Shown piece after piece: positions 17,078 to 25,903 of a DNA stretch of 64,000 nt. Position numbers and translations under genes: made by a program. Under the pieces are notes generated by a model that was not told where the DNA came from, ran no database searches, and saw only the letters and a list, made by a program, of their open reading frames with translations. The stretch is from positions 124,001 through 188,000 of the forward strand of contig JNWL01000013.1 in the NCBI GenBank assembly GCA_000716465.1, in the 5' to 3' direction. How positions within the stretch are numbered: position 1 is the first letter of the stretch; each line of letters starts with the position of its first letter. The stretch comes from Streptomyces bikiniensis. GTDB taxonomy: Bacteria; Actinomycetota; Actinomycetes; Streptomycetales; Streptomycetaceae.

Positions 17078-18052
17078 TCAGTTCTTGGTGCGGGGCAGCC
17101 CGGGCGGGTTGATCTCCGACTTCTGCACGGACTCGCCGTCGAGGCCCCAGCGCTTGAGGACCTGCGCGTAGGTGCCGTTCCGGATGACGTGGTCGAGCGC
17201 GGCGGCGTAGGCGGCGACGAGCCCGCTGCCCTTCTTCGTGGTGGCCGCGATCTTGCCCTGGAGTCCGGCGCCCGCCCCGGAGAACTTGCCGACGACCTCC
17301 GTCTGCCCCGCCGAGAGCACGTGGTAGGCGGCGACGGGGTTGGGGCCGAGGTAGGCGTCGATCCGGCCGGACTGGAGCGCCAGGTAGTAGTCGGAGGTGT
17401 TCTGGTAGTACTTGATGTCGACCGGCTTGCGCCCGGCCTTCTCGTTCTGCGCGGACCAGTCGACGAGGATCTTCTCCTGGTTGGTGCCGGAGCCGACCGC
17501 GATCGCCTTCCCGGCCACGTCCTCGGGCCCCTTCACCGTCCAGCCGGAGCCCTTCTTGGCCTCGAAGGCCAGGTTGTCCAGGCGGTAGGTGGCGAAGTCG
17601 TACTTGTCCTTGCGCTCCTCGGTGACGGTGACGTTGGAGAAGACGCCGTCGTACTTGCCGCTGTCCAGGCCGACGAAGAGGTTCTCCCACGAGACGGCGT
17701 TGAAGTCGGGCTTCAGCCCGAGGGTGTCGGCGACCAGGGTGGCGATGTCGACCTCGACGCCGATCAGCGTCTTGTCGTCGGTGGCCCGGAAGACGAGGGG
17801 CGGATTGCCGGAGGCCGAGACGCCGAGGACGAGCGTGCCTCTCTCCCGTACGGCCGCGGGGAGCTTGGCGGCGATGGCGTCGACCTTGGCGGTGCGGACG
17901 CGGTTCTGCTCCGGGCTCAGGTTGATGCCGTTGCCCTTCTTCCCCTCGGACTTGGCCTCGTTGACGGCGGCTTCGCCCGAGCCGCAGGCGGTGAGGACGC
18001 CGAGGGCGGTGAGCGAGGCGAGGGCGGTGAGAAGGGTACGGCGGGACTTCAT
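17078..18052 (-). CDS. ABC transporter substrate-binding lipoprotein, polar amino acid/cystine type
   Basis: 324 residues with lipobox LTACGSG (lipidated Cys near residue 23). The type-3 amino-acid-binding fold is visible: RGTLVLGVSASGNPPLVF, GVEVDIATLVADTLGLK, SWENLFVGLDSGKYDGVFSNVTVTEERK (the ligand-binding region with the conserved acidic D-x-x-F/V motif), AVGSGTNQEKIL and QSGRIDAYLG. It lies downstream of an ATPase and permease of the polar amino acid family. By analogy with TcyJ/TcyK the ligand may be cystine or an S-modified cysteine. Confidence 0.88.
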   Translation of the reverse strand: MKSRRTLLTALASLTALGVLTACGSGEAAVNEAKSEGKKGNGINLSPEQNRVRTAKVDAIAAKLPAAVRERGTLVLGVSASGNPPLVFRATDDKTLIGVEVDIATLVADTLGLKPDFNAVSWENLFVGLDSGKYDGVFSNVTVTEERKDKYDFATYRLDNLAFEAKKGSGWTVKGPEDVAGKAIAVGSGTNQEKILVDWSAQNEKAGRKPVDIKYYQNTSDYYLALQSGRIDAYLGPNPVAAYHVLSAGQTEVVGKFSGAGAGLQGKIAATTKKGSGLVAAYAAALDHVIRNGTYAQVLKRWGLDGESVQKSEINPPGLPRTKN

Positions 18053-18101
18053 GGTGACGCTCCTGTCGTGAAAGGAGAAAGCAAGGGGAAGGGAAGGCGG
18101 G

Positions 18102-18902
18102 TCAGAGGACCTTGGAGAGGAAGGCGCGGGTGCGCTCGTGGCGCGGGCTGTCCAGCACGTCGGCGGGCGGCCCCTGCTCGACGATCCGGCCCTCGTCCAT
18201 GAAGACCACGGTGTCGGCGACCTCGCGGGCGAAGCCGATCTCGTGGGTGACCACGATCATGGTGGTGCCGGTGGCGGCCAGGTCCTTGATGACGTCGAGG
18301 ACCTCGCCGACCAGTTCGGGGTCGAGCGCGGAGGTCGGCTCGTCGAAGAGGAGCAGGCCCGGTTCGAGGGCGAGCGCGCGGGCGATGGCGACCCGCTGCT
18401 GCTGTCCTCCGGAGAGCTGCTTGGGGTACGACTCCGCCTTGTCGGCGAGCCCGACGCGTTCGAGGAGCCTGCGGGCCGCGGCCTCGGCCTCCTTGCGGGG
18501 GCGCTTGAGGGCCGAGACGGGGGCCTCGACGACGTTCTCCAGGACGGTCAGGTGCGGGAAGAGGTGGAAGTTCTGGAAGACGAAGCCGATCCGGGTGCGC
18601 TGCTTGAGGATCTCGCGCTCGCGCAGCTCGTAGAGCTTGTTCCCGGAGCGCCGGTAGCCGACGAGGACGCCGTCCACGCTGACCGTGCCGCCGTCGACCT
18701 TCTCCAGGTGGTTGATGGTGCGCAGGAGGGTGGACTTGCCGGAGCCGGAGGGGCCGAGGACGACGGTGACCTCGCCGGCCCGCACGTCGAGGTCGATGCC
18801 GCGCAGGACGTGCAGGGGGCCGAAGTTCTTGTGGACGGCTCGGATCTCGACCTTGGCGGTGGTGCCGGCGGGGGTCTTCTCGACGGTGGTGGCGGAGCTC
18901 AT
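18102..18902 (-). CDS. ABC transporter ATP-binding protein, polar amino acid type
   Basis: 266 residues from the ATG at 18902. All nucleotide-binding motifs are present: Walker [11 protein letters not shown]-loop in [18 protein letters not shown], signature [15 protein letters not shown], Walker [13 protein letters not shown] and switch His in [10 protein letters not shown]. This is the GlnQ/HisP/TcyN subgroup that powers amino-acid importers. The start overlaps the stop of the permease gene by 4 bases (ATGA). It very probably serves both permeases of the locus, since there is only one ATPase. Confidence 0.93.
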   Translation of the reverse strand: MSSATTVEKTPAGTTAKVEIRAVHKNFGPLHVLRGIDLDVRAGEVTVVLGPSGSGKSTLLRTINHLEKVDGGTVSVDGVLVGYRRSGNKLYELREREILKQRTRIGFVFQNFHLFPHLTVLENVVEAPVSALKRPRKEAEAAARRLLERVGLADKAESYPKQLSGGQQQRVAIARALALEPGLLLFDEPTSALDPELVGEVLDVIKDLAATGTTMIVVTHEIGFAREVADTVVFMDEGRIVEQGPPADVLDSPRHERTRAFLSKVL

Positions 18903-19783
18903 CGGGTGCTCCCCTTCGCGTAGTGGCGCTCCACGTAGTGCTGGACGACGGAGAGCGCGGTGGTGAGCAGGATGTACCAGGCGGTGGCGACCATCAGGAG
19001 CGGGACGACCCGCCCGTTGCGGCCGTAGACGACCTGGACCTGGTAGAAGAGTTCGCCGATCGCCATGACGGAGACGATCGAGGTGCCCTTGAAGAGCGAG
19101 ATGACCTCGTTGGCGGCGTTGGGCAGGATGGAGCGCATCGCCTGCGGCAGGACGATCCGGCGCACCTGCCGGAGCTTGGGGATGCCGAGGGAGGCCGCGG
19201 CCTCCAGCTGGCCCTCGTCCACGGCGAGGACGCCCCCTCGGACGATCTCGGCCGCGTAGGCCGCCTGGTGCAGGGCGAGTCCGAGGACGGCGGCGCTCAT
19301 CTCGCCGACCAGGCCCATCGTGTCGAAGGAGAAGAAGCTCGGCCCGAAGGGGATGCCGACGCTCAGCTCCTTGTAGAGGTAGGCGAGGTTGAACCAGAAG
19401 AGGAGCTGGACGATGAGCGGGATGGAGCGGAAGGCCCAGATGTAGCCGAAGGCGACCGAGCGCAGGAAGGGATTGGCCGACAGGCGCATGAAGGCGACCA
19501 CGATGCCGATCGCGAAGCCGAGGGCGGTGCCGTGGAAGGTGAGCTGGAGGGTGACCCAGACGGCCTTGAGGACCGTCTCGGTGGTGAAGAACGCGGCGAA
19601 GACGTCCCACTCCCAGCCGGGGTTGGTGACGAGCCCGTGGGCGAACTGCACGAGCAGGACGGCGGTGGCGGCGACGGCCACCCAGCGCCAGGGGTGGCGG
19701 ACGGGGACGACGACGAGGTCGGTGGCGGGGGCGGCCGGTTCCTTCGTGAGCGGTGCGGCCGGTGGGTCGCTGGTGAGAGCCAT
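18899..19783 (-). CDS. Amino acid ABC transporter permease (TcyL/TcyM-like)
   Basis: 294 residues. Residues 1-30 are a hydrophilic Pro-rich tail, followed by five or six membrane helices. The EAA loop that docks to the ATPase is [26 protein letters not shown] near residues 190-215, and [14 protein letters not shown] is the HisM/GlnP-family signature. It couples with the second permease gene (21706-22563) to make a heterodimeric channel, as in TcyL-TcyM of B. subtilis. Confidence 0.9.
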   Translation of the reverse strand: MALTSDPPAAPLTKEPAAPATDLVVVPVRHPWRWVAVAATAVLLVQFAHGLVTNPGWEWDVFAAFFTTETVLKAVWVTLQLTFHGTALGFAIGIVVAFMRLSANPFLRSVAFGYIWAFRSIPLIVQLLFWFNLAYLYKELSVGIPFGPSFFSFDTMGLVGEMSAAVLGLALHQAAYAAEIVRGGVLAVDEGQLEAAASLGIPKLRQVRRIVLPQAMRSILPNAANEVISLFKGTSIVSVMAIGELFYQVQVVYGRNGRVVPLLMVATAWYILLTTALSVVQHYVERHYAKGSTR

Positions 19784-19796
19784 GGCGGTTCCTCGG

Positions 19797-19905
19797 GAGA
19801 AAAGCAGGCGGGGTACGGGAGGGGGTCGGCCGGTCGGGTGCGCGGCGGTACGGGAGGGGGGGCCGGCCGGGTGCTCGGCGGTACGGAGGGGGAGCGCGAC
19901 CGGTC
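19797..19905. repeat. Intergenic GGTACGGGAGGGGG repeats
   Basis: The 120-base gap between the permease and the FAD/NAD(P) protein gene holds three imperfect copies of a ~35-base unit with CGGTACGGGAGGGGG and GGCCGGCCGGGTGC parts. It is similar in flavour to the GTACGGG repeats at 16.9-17.1 kb and 39.6 kb. Confidence 0.5.
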
Positions 19906-21709
19906 AGGCGCTCAGCGGGGCCGGGAGACGACACTCCAGGTCGCGCAGGAAGGCGAGCGCGGCGCGTGCGGTGGCGTCGTTCTGCCCGAAGGCGACCCCG
20001 CCGGTACGGGGCCGGGTGAAGGCCCCGCCGGCGCGGGCGGTGGTGTGCGGGCCGAGCGCGAAGCGGCGCGGGTGCGGGCGCCCGTCGCGCTCCAGGACCC
20101 GGCCGTCGACGGGGTCGACGACGAGGAGGCCACTGGCGGTGGCGCGGGCCCCCTCCTCGTAGAGGGTGCGCAGCAGCGGGCTGCCGGTGAACTCCAGGGT
20201 GGGGTCCGGCAGTCGGGCCTCGACCAGGGCGCGGGCCTCGGTCCACTCCCCCGGCAGGGCCTCGGAGGAGGCCCGGAAGAGGCCGCGTTCCTCGTCGGTC
20301 CCGACGGTGACGCGGGGGCCGAGGAAGCGGACGACGCCGGCGCGGGAGAGCGCGAGGAGCCGGCGGAGCCGGGGTCCGGGCGGCCCGGAGGCGAGGTAGC
20401 TGAAGAAGCCGTGCCACCAGCCGCCGGGGTCGATGCGGTCGCCGAGCCGCAGGAGCTGCGCGTAGACGGAGAGTAGTCCGGCGAAGACGGCGGCGTCGGC
20501 GCTGTGGGAGGGGTCGTGGCGGCGGGCGAGGTCGGCGGTGATGTAGGCGCGCAGGCCTTCCTGGAGGGCTTCGGCGGTGGCGAAGCGGACGCCGTCCAGG
20601 GGGTGGTCGAGGGCGTCGAGGTCGAGCCGGTCGGCGGGGTCGGGGACGGCGTCGGCGACGAGCGCGGCGCGTTCGGGGCCGAGCGGTTCGGCCGCCTCGT
20701 AGGCCTTCTCGAAGTCGTCCCAGGGGAGCGCGGTCCGCTCGGGGTGGGTGGAGAAGAGGCGGTGGTAGTGGGCCCAGCCGAGTTCCTTGACGACGAGCGG
20801 CCACACGTCGCGCCGGAAGTCGAGCGGGCGGCCGAGCGCGAGCAGGGCGTCGGTCTGCCCGGGGCCGAAGAAGCGGGGCAGCGGGGGCCGTTCGCCGTCG
20901 AGGACGTAGCCGATCTTCGAGTGGTACGGGACGCCCCGGCGCGATCCGACGTACAGGACGGGCTCGCGGCCGGAGGGCACGTACACGAGGTCGTCGCCCT
21001 CGCCCTCGTACCGGCCGCCGCGGCCCTCGGTGAGGAGGACCATCAGGTCGACGAAGGCGAGGCCGAGGCCGCGGACGAGGACGGGTTCGCCGGCGGGGAG
21101 CGCGCCGAGGTCGGTGTCGGCGGTGAAGTCGGGCGGCAGGTGGACGAGGCCGTGGCGGGCGGCGAAGTCCGCGAGGGCCCGCTGCTCCCGGTCGGGTTCG
21201 GCGTCGAGGTGGCCGACGGTGAGGACGACCAGGTCGGCGGGGAGGGGCGCGGCGGCGCCCTCCAGCCAGACCCGCTGGCGCCCCTCGCGGGGGCCGGCGA
21301 CCCGCAGCGCGCCGGTGCGGTGCTCGTGGACGGTGACGGAGGGGGGCAGGGCGGCGCGGGTCCGCTCGTACACCCAGCGCAGGTAGGAGCCCTGGAGGGG
21401 GCGGGTGGGGAAGGTGCGGCCGTCGATGCCGGCCCATTCGGCGAGGGTGGGTCCCGGCCGGACGGGCCCTTCGAGGTCCACGGTCTCGTCGGTGAACATG
21501 GTGACGTCCTCGGCCTGGGAGTTCATCCAGAGCAGCGGGGACTGTTCGGTGCGCCATATCCGGCCGGGGCCGGGCGGGTGCGGGTCGACGAGGTGCACGT
21601 CGAGGGGCCGGTCGCCGTACAGCTCGGGCAGGTTGGCGGCGAGTCGTTCGAGGAAGCCGGTCCCCCGCGGCCCGGCGCCCACCACGACGAGGGAGGGGCG
21701 GGTGCTCAT
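19904..21709 (-). CDS. FAD/NAD(P)-binding protein (NAD_binding_9 type)
   Basis: 601 residues from the ATG at 21709, which overlaps the permease stop by 4 bases. The N-terminal dinucleotide-binding motif is [16 protein letters not shown]. Further on, [21 protein letters not shown] and a second Rossmann-like [21 protein letters not shown] are typical of the large actinomycete FAD-NAD(P)-binding family (Pfam NAD_binding_9), with [21 protein letters not shown] in the middle. Relatives are poorly characterised. Its place between two transporter permeases suggests it oxidises the imported compound or supplies reduced flavin to the two monooxygenases. Confidence 0.75.
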   Translation of the reverse strand: MSTRPSLVVVGAGPRGTGFLERLAANLPELYGDRPLDVHLVDPHPPGPGRIWRTEQSPLLWMNSQAEDVTMFTDETVDLEGPVRPGPTLAEWAGIDGRTFPTRPLQGSYLRWVYERTRAALPPSVTVHEHRTGALRVAGPREGRQRVWLEGAAAPLPADLVVLTVGHLDAEPDREQRALADFAARHGLVHLPPDFTADTDLGALPAGEPVLVRGLGLAFVDLMVLLTEGRGGRYEGEGDDLVYVPSGREPVLYVGSRRGVPYHSKIGYVLDGERPPLPRFFGPGQTDALLALGRPLDFRRDVWPLVVKELGWAHYHRLFSTHPERTALPWDDFEKAYEAAEPLGPERAALVADAVPDPADRLDLDALDHPLDGVRFATAEALQEGLRAYITADLARRHDPSHSADAAVFAGLLSVYAQLLRLGDRIDPGGWWHGFFSYLASGPPGPRLRRLLALSRAGVVRFLGPRVTVGTDEERGLFRASSEALPGEWTEARALVEARLPDPTLEFTGSPLLRTLYEEGARATASGLLVVDPVDGRVLERDGRPHPRRFALGPHTTARAGGAFTRPRTGGVAFGQNDATARAALAFLRDLECRLPAPLSA

Positions 21710-22563
21710 CGGGCGCCGGCCGTTCCGCGGGCGTAGTGCCGCTCGACGTAGTACTGGCCGACGCTCAGCACCGAGGTGACGGCGACGTACCAGAGGGTGG
21801 CGACGAGGAGGAGCGGGATGACCTCGTAGGTGCGGTGGTAGACGAGCTGGGTGGAGTAGAGCAGGTCCTGGACGGCGATCACGGAGACGATCGAGGTGCC
21901 CTTGAGGGTGCCGATCAGCATGTTCCCGGCGGGCGGGACGATGGCGCGCATGGCCTGCGGGAGGACGATCCGGGAGAGGCGGCGCCACCGGCCGAGGCCG
22001 AGGGACTCGGCGGCCTCGATCTGGCCCCGGTCGACGGAGAGGATGCCGCCGCGGACGACCTCGGCGGCGTAGGCGGCCTCGTGCAGGGTGAGGCCGACGA
22101 CGGCGACGGCGATGGGGCCGAGGAGGTTGACCGTGTTCACGCCAAGGATCTGCGGGTAGAGCATGCCGATGTTGAACCAGAAGAGCAGCTGGACCAGGAT
22201 CGGCGTGGACCTGAAGAACCAGACGTAGCCCCAGCTGACCGCGCGGAGCACGGGGTTGGCGGAGAGCCTGCAGACGGCGAGCAGGGTGCCGAGGACGAAC
22301 CCGAGGACCATGACGAGGGCGGTCAGCCACAGGGTGAGGCCGAGGCCGCGCAGGACGGACGCCGAGGTGAAGTACCGGGCGATGACGTCCCACTGGAAGG
22401 CCTCGTTGCGGACGACCGAGACGAGGCCGAGCGCGAGCAGGACGATCACGGCGCCGGCGGCGGCCCACTGCCCGGTGCGGCGGGTGGGGACGATCCGGAG
22501 GGGCGGTCCGGCCGGCGGCGGGGCCGCGGCCTCCTTGGCGAGGGTGGCGAGGGGGGTCGGCAT
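21706..22563 (-). CDS. Amino acid ABC transporter permease (TcyL/TcyM-like), first gene of the minus-strand sulfur operon
   Basis: 285 residues from the ATG at 22563; the longer open frame to 22809 is Pro/Arg noise covering the promoter. Same architecture as the permease at 18899: a hydrophilic N-tail, [14 protein letters not shown], the EAA loop [27 protein letters not shown], and a C-terminal [10 protein letters not shown]. The two permeases are paralogues and probably form the membrane pair of one transporter. A consensus -35 TTGACA lies about 240 bases upstream. Confidence 0.9.
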   Translation of the reverse strand: MPTPLATLAKEAAAPPPAGPPLRIVPTRRTGQWAAAGAVIVLLALGLVSVVRNEAFQWDVIARYFTSASVLRGLGLTLWLTALVMVLGFVLGTLLAVCRLSANPVLRAVSWGYVWFFRSTPILVQLLFWFNIGMLYPQILGVNTVNLLGPIAVAVVGLTLHEAAYAAEVVRGGILSVDRGQIEAAESLGLGRWRRLSRIVLPQAMRAIVPPAGNMLIGTLKGTSIVSVIAVQDLLYSTQLVYHRTYEVIPLLLVATLWYVAVTSVLSVGQYYVERHYARGTAGAR

Positions 22564-22880
22564 GCGAAGGCTCCGTGGATGCCAGGGGGCGGATCGAACA
22601 CGGGAGGACGCGGGGACGCGGGGGCCGTTCACGCGGGACCACGGACGGCCTTCCCCACGGGGAGGAGGCGGTGGTGGTTCCGGCGGGAACGCGCGGGGCG
22701 TCCTCGCGGGTGCACCTTCACACGCACGGCGAGCGGCGAGCGCGGGACCGGGCCCCTCAGCCCGGTGTCCGCCCCGTGAGGCTACGGCCGTCGAGCGGAG
22801 TCCTGTCAAGTCCGTCCGGTATATGAGCCGTTCGTCTCACGGCGGTTGACGGGGAAACGGATGCCTGCTCCACTGGGCCC
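22564..22880. promoter_or_regulatory. Divergent promoter region between the two sulfur transcription units
   Basis: This region has no gene and carries two outward promoters. On the minus strand there is TTGACA (22804-22809) and, 19 bases on, TAGCCT, for the permease operon. On the plus strand, TTGACG (22846-22851), 17 bases, TCCACT (22869-22874) ends six bases before the ATG of the leader peptide, predicting a leaderless transcript. The two -35 elements are about 40 bases apart, so a single regulator could act on both. The 160 bases nearest the permease are G-rich without recognisable signals. Confidence 0.45.
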
Positions 22881-22949
22881 ATGCCTTCGCAGCAGCTGGT
22901 CACGCGCTCCCACATCGACTTCGGTCGTGTGTGGTCCTCTTCCTGTTGA
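22881..22949 (+). CDS. Cysteine-ending regulatory leader peptide
   Basis: A 22-residue open frame, too short for standard gene calls. It contains RSHIDFGR and ends in SSSC followed directly by the stop. The R-x-H-x-D-x-x-R core with a terminal Cys is the hallmark of the actinomycete leader peptides found ahead of sulfur-assimilation and organosulfur operons, where ribosome progress through the final Cys codon reports cysteine supply. It precedes the GNAT and binding-protein genes by 155 bases. The start coincides with the expected transcription start of the TTGACG-N17-TCCACT promoter, as expected for a leaderless mRNA. Confidence 0.7.
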   Translation: MPSQQLVTRSHIDFGRVWSSSC

Positions 22950-23104
22950 GCCGACCCCTGCGTCTCCTTCCGCTTCCTTCCCCGCCCGTGGTGTCCCTTC
23001 CGACGCCGCCGGCGGCGTTTCCTTCACCCGTGCGGCACTGAGCTTCCCTCCCCTCGCCCCTCCCCTTTCCCGGTTCTCCCGGTTCTCTTGTCCGAAAGAG
23101 ACGC
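22950..23104 (+). promoter_or_regulatory. Pyrimidine-rich attenuator region between leader peptide and acetyltransferase gene
   Basis: The 155 bases after the leader stop are strikingly C/T-rich and G-poor on the RNA strand, interrupted by one GC hairpin (ACGCCG/CGGCGT, 23003-23018) followed by TTTCC. A C-rich, unstructured leader is what Rho needs. With the hairpin it can act as an attenuator that is relieved when the ribosome stalls at the leader's Cys codon. The mechanism is inferred, not shown. Confidence 0.45.
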
Positions 23105-23602
23105 ATGCCTCTCACGCCCAGTCGTGAGTCCGCGCTGTCCGTGCGCCGGACCACGACCGACGACCCGTTGGCGCACCCGCTCCTCGACGAGCTGGCACAC
23201 GAGTACACGACCCGGTACGGCTCCGCGCACGATCTGAGCCGTTATCCGGCGGAGGAGTTCGCCCCTCCGCACGGCGCCTTCCTGCTGCTCCTGGAGCAGG
23301 GCCTGCCCGTGGCGGGCGGCGCCTACCGCCGCTACGACGAGCGCACCGCCGAGCTGAAGCGGATCTGGACCCACTCGGCGCACCGCAGGCGCGGGCTCGC
23401 CCGCCGCGTCCTGACCGTGCTCGAACGGGAGGCCGCCGCCCGCGGCTACTCCCGCATCCACCTGACGACCGGACCGCGCCAGCCCGAGGCCAGGGGCCTC
23501 TACCTGGCGAGCGGCTACCGACCGCTCTTCGACGTGTCCGCCGATCCCGAGACGATCGGCCCGCTGCCGTTCGAGAAGTTCCTGGAGAACCCGAAGCCAT
23601 GA
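23105..23602 (+). CDS. GNAT N-acetyltransferase (SnaA/YtmI-like by context)
   Basis: 165 residues. GNAT motif A is LKRIWTHSAHRRRGLARRVLTVLE near 85-108 and motif B is RIHLTTGPRQPEARGLYLASGYRPL near 120-145. B. subtilis YtmI/SnaA N-acetylates S-substituted cysteines before two flavin monooxygenases attack them, and this gene sits with exactly those partner types, under a cysteine leader peptide. Its stop overlaps the start of the binding-protein gene by 4 bases. The acetyltransferase fold is certain; the substrate is inference. Confidence 0.85.
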   Translation: MPLTPSRESALSVRRTTTDDPLAHPLLDELAHEYTTRYGSAHDLSRYPAEEFAPPHGAFLLLLEQGLPVAGGAYRRYDERTAELKRIWTHSAHRRRGLARRVLTVLEREAAARGYSRIHLTTGPRQPEARGLYLASGYRPLFDVSADPETIGPLPFEKFLENPKP

Positions 23603-24576
23603 GTACGCGCACGAGTTCCGGCCACGCCCGCGCCACCGTCGTCTTCGCGCTGATCACCGCCGCCGCGCTCGGCCTCACCGCCTGCGCGGGCGGTGATCCC
23701 GCGACCGCTCCGGCCGGGGCCTCGGGCGTCCCGGGCGGGGCGAAGGACGCGCTGCCCACGGAGGACGTCGTGGCGGGGGTGGAGAAGAACGAGGCGGCGG
23801 CGAAGCTGCTCCCCGCCGACGTGCGGGAGCGGGGCAGCTTCGCGGTCGCCGCCTCGGTCGGCTCTCCGCCCAGCTCGTCCTACCTGCCCGACGGCAGGAC
23901 CGTGGTGGGGGTGGACGCCGACTTCACCGCGGCGGTGGCCAAGGCGCTCGGCCTGGAGGCGAAGCGCGAGGCGGTCGGCTTCGAGGCGATCCTGCCGGCC
24001 CTCGGCAGCGGCAAGTACGACGTGGGCACCGGGAACTTCGGCGTGACCGAGGAGCGGCGGAAGACCATCGACTTCGTCACGTACGTCAACGACGGGCAGG
24101 GCTTCGCGGCCCGGGCCGACAGTCCGCTGAAGGAGATCACCGCGCTCACCCAGCTGTGCGGCCTGAAGGTGGCGGTGGACGCCGGCACCACCTTCGAGCG
24201 GACCCTGGAGGAGAACAGGGGCCGGTGCGCGGCGGAGGGGAAGAAGCCGTACGGGATCGACGTCTACAACCAGACCGGGGCCGTCTGGATGGCGCTCCAG
24301 CAGGGCCGCAGCGATGTCGTGATGAGCACGATCAACGGCCTGCGGTACGCGGTGACGCAGCAGAAGGGCATGAAGTTCCTCAACGAGTACCGGCGCCTCG
24401 ACGTCGGCTTCGCCTTCAAGAAGGGCACCCCGCTCGCTCCGGCCTTCCAGGCAGCGGTGAACGGCCTGAAGGCCGACGGGACGTACGACCGGATCCTGGA
24501 GAAGTGGGGGGTGACGGGCTCGGGCATCGAGCGCTCGCGGATCTCCCCGCCGGAGATCCCCGCGCCGGAGCAGTAG
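23599..24576 (+). CDS. ABC transporter substrate-binding lipoprotein, polar amino acid/cystine type (second copy)
   Basis: 325 residues with lipobox LTACAGG. Same fold as the protein at 17078: RGSFAVAASVGSPPSSSYL, VGVDADFTAAVAKALGLE, YDVGTGNFGVTEERRKTIDFVTY, VAVDAGTTFERTLEENRG and QQGRSDVVMSTINGL. Two binding proteins serving one permease pair is also the arrangement of TcyJ and TcyK with TcyLMN in B. subtilis. Translationally coupled to the acetyltransferase, on the opposite strand from the rest of the transporter. Confidence 0.88.
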   Translation: MSTRTSSGHARATVVFALITAAALGLTACAGGDPATAPAGASGVPGGAKDALPTEDVVAGVEKNEAAAKLLPADVRERGSFAVAASVGSPPSSSYLPDGRTVVGVDADFTAAVAKALGLEAKREAVGFEAILPALGSGKYDVGTGNFGVTEERRKTIDFVTYVNDGQGFAARADSPLKEITALTQLCGLKVAVDAGTTFERTLEENRGRCAAEGKKPYGIDVYNQTGAVWMALQQGRSDVVMSTINGLRYAVTQQKGMKFLNEYRRLDVGFAFKKGTPLAPAFQAAVNGLKADGTYDRILEKWGVTGSGIERSRISPPEIPAPEQ

Positions 24577-24584
24577 CGGTGCGG

Positions 24585-24609
24585 GCCCCGGCGGAACCCG
24601 CGCCGGGGC
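24585..24609. terminator. Hairpin terminator between convergent genes
   Basis: GCCCCGGCG (24585-24593) pairs perfectly with CGCCGGGGC (24601-24609), 8 bases after the binding-protein stop and facing the DUF5685 gene end. Confidence 0.65.
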
Positions 24610-24637
24610 TTCCCGGCGGGGCCCCTCCGACGTCCCG

Positions 24638-25903
24638 TCAGCAGTCGCAGCCGCAGTTGCAGTCGCAGCAGCCGCCGTCCCCCCCACCGCAGGAGCAGCA
24701 GTTGCTGGAGCAGTCACAGCAGTCGCAGCAGTCCCCGGGGTCGCACTGATTGCAGAGGCCGTCGCGCCGCTCCCGGCTCCAGGGGTCCTCGTACGTTCCG
24801 CAGCACATCTGGCAGGTGCAGGCGAGGCCGACCCAGAGGGCGCAGCCGGCGATCAGTCCGCGCCGGCCGGGCGGTCCGGGCGGGAACGGCCCGCCGGGAC
24901 CGCCGGGCCCCGGGGCGTAGGGTCCGCCCGGTCCGCCGGGGCCGCCGGGTCCGGGCGCGAACGGGTTGCCGGGCCCGGGCCCCTGGGGGGTGTACGGGTT
25001 CCCCGGCACCGGCCCCTGCCCGGCGCCGTGCGCCCCGTGCGAGCAGGTGGTGGTGCCGAAGGCGCGGTCCACCGAGGTGCGCAGTTCGTGGGCGAGCAGG
25101 ACGTGGACCAGCTTGCCGTCGGCGAACCGGGCGTCCTTCAGGGCGAGGCGTATGCCGTGCAGGGCGTCGTCGGCGAGCCGGCGGGCCTCCTCGCGGGAGG
25201 TGCCGGTCGCGGTGAGCGGGTTCCAGGCGCCGCTCGCCGCGTCGGCGGCCTGGTCCTCCACGGCGTCGAGGAGGTGGGCGAGCCGGCCGAAGAGGCGGCC
25301 GGCCTCGGCGAGCGGCGCGGCGTTCTCCGGGCGGCCCGCGAGGACGGCGGTGTGGGCGAAGGCGGCGGCGGTCGCGGTCTCGGTCGGCTCGGTGACGGCG
25401 AGCAGGGACGTGCCGGTCCCGGCGACGGCCTCGATGCCGGTCTGGCGGTCGACGGCGTCGACGAGGACGGCGGTGTCGAAGCCGAGGTCGCGGCCGGTCC
25501 TGGCGCCGGCCCGGTCCCAGGAGCGGGCGACCCGGCGGGCCGCGGCGGCGACGGGCCGGCGCGCCAACAGGCCGTCCCGGTCGGCGACGTGGTCCCGTAC
25601 CTTCGCCGAGGCGAGGACGAGCGAGACGGCGGCGGCGAGCCTGGCCCCCTCGCCCCGGGCCACGGGCGCGGTCCGCATGCCGCGCAGCGGGCAGGGCCCG
25701 GCGGTGCGGCGGCCGCTCGCCACGGCGCCGGTCTGAGCCTCCGTCAGGACCGAGACGATGAGCCCGTCGTAGTTGGTGACGACCCGGGCGAACTGGCCGT
25801 GGTCGGCGCGGAGCGCGAGGCAGAGGCCGCAGAGGTGGGCCATCCACTCGACCTTGAGGTCGTCGGTGAGCCGGTGCGTGCAGGGTCTGACGATTCCGAA
25901 CAA
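24638..25903 (-). CDS. DUF5685 family protein with Gly/Pro linker and cysteine-rich tail
   Basis: 421 residues. The N-terminus MFGIVRPCTHRL followed by HLCGLCLALRADHGQFAR is the DUF5685 signature, with three cysteines placed to bind metal. Residues ~20-310 are largely helical (Ala-rich, with DAVEDQAADAASGAWNPL near 220). A Gly/Pro collagen-like linker of ~50 residues comes next, then a tail in which 21 of the last ~70 residues are cysteine, in CC, CDC and CSC clusters. The tail looks like a metallothionein or multi-cluster metal site. Relatives occur in many actinomycetes without an assigned role. Confidence 0.75.
   Translation of the reverse strand: MFGIVRPCTHRLTDDLKVEWMAHLCGLCLALRADHGQFARVVTNYDGLIVSVLTEAQTGAVASGRRTAGPCPLRGMRTAPVARGEGARLAAAVSLVLASAKVRDHVADRDGLLARRPVAAAARRVARSWDRAGARTGRDLGFDTAVLVDAVDRQTGIEAVAGTGTSLLAVTEPTETATAAAFAHTAVLAGRPENAAPLAEAGRLFGRLAHLLDAVEDQAADAASGAWNPLTATGTSREEARRLADDALHGIRLALKDARFADGKLVHVLLAHELRTSVDRAFGTTTCSHGAHGAGQGPVPGNPYTPQGPGPGNPFAPGPGGPGGPGGPYAPGPGGPGGPFPPGPPGRRGLIAGCALWVGLACTCQMCCGTYEDPWSRERRDGLCNQCDPGDCCDCCDCSSNCCSCGGGDGGCCDCNCGCDC

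Noticed and set aside
14544..17690. 1,048-residue frame that would fuse the monooxygenase to upstream sequence
   Set aside because: The luciferase-like protein starts at the ATG at 15860, inside a 4-base overlap; the extension covers another monooxygenase out of frame.
18102..21557. 1,151-residue minus-strand open frame read as one protein
   Set aside because: Only its last 266 residues, from the ATG at 18902, are the ABC ATPase; the rest is out-of-frame sequence of the permease and FAD-protein genes.
13759..24576. Sulfur locus as a secondary-metabolite cluster
   Set aside because: Luciferase-like monooxygenases also occur in antibiotic clusters, but there is no synthase, carrier protein or resistance gene, and the ABC transporter is a nutrient importer.
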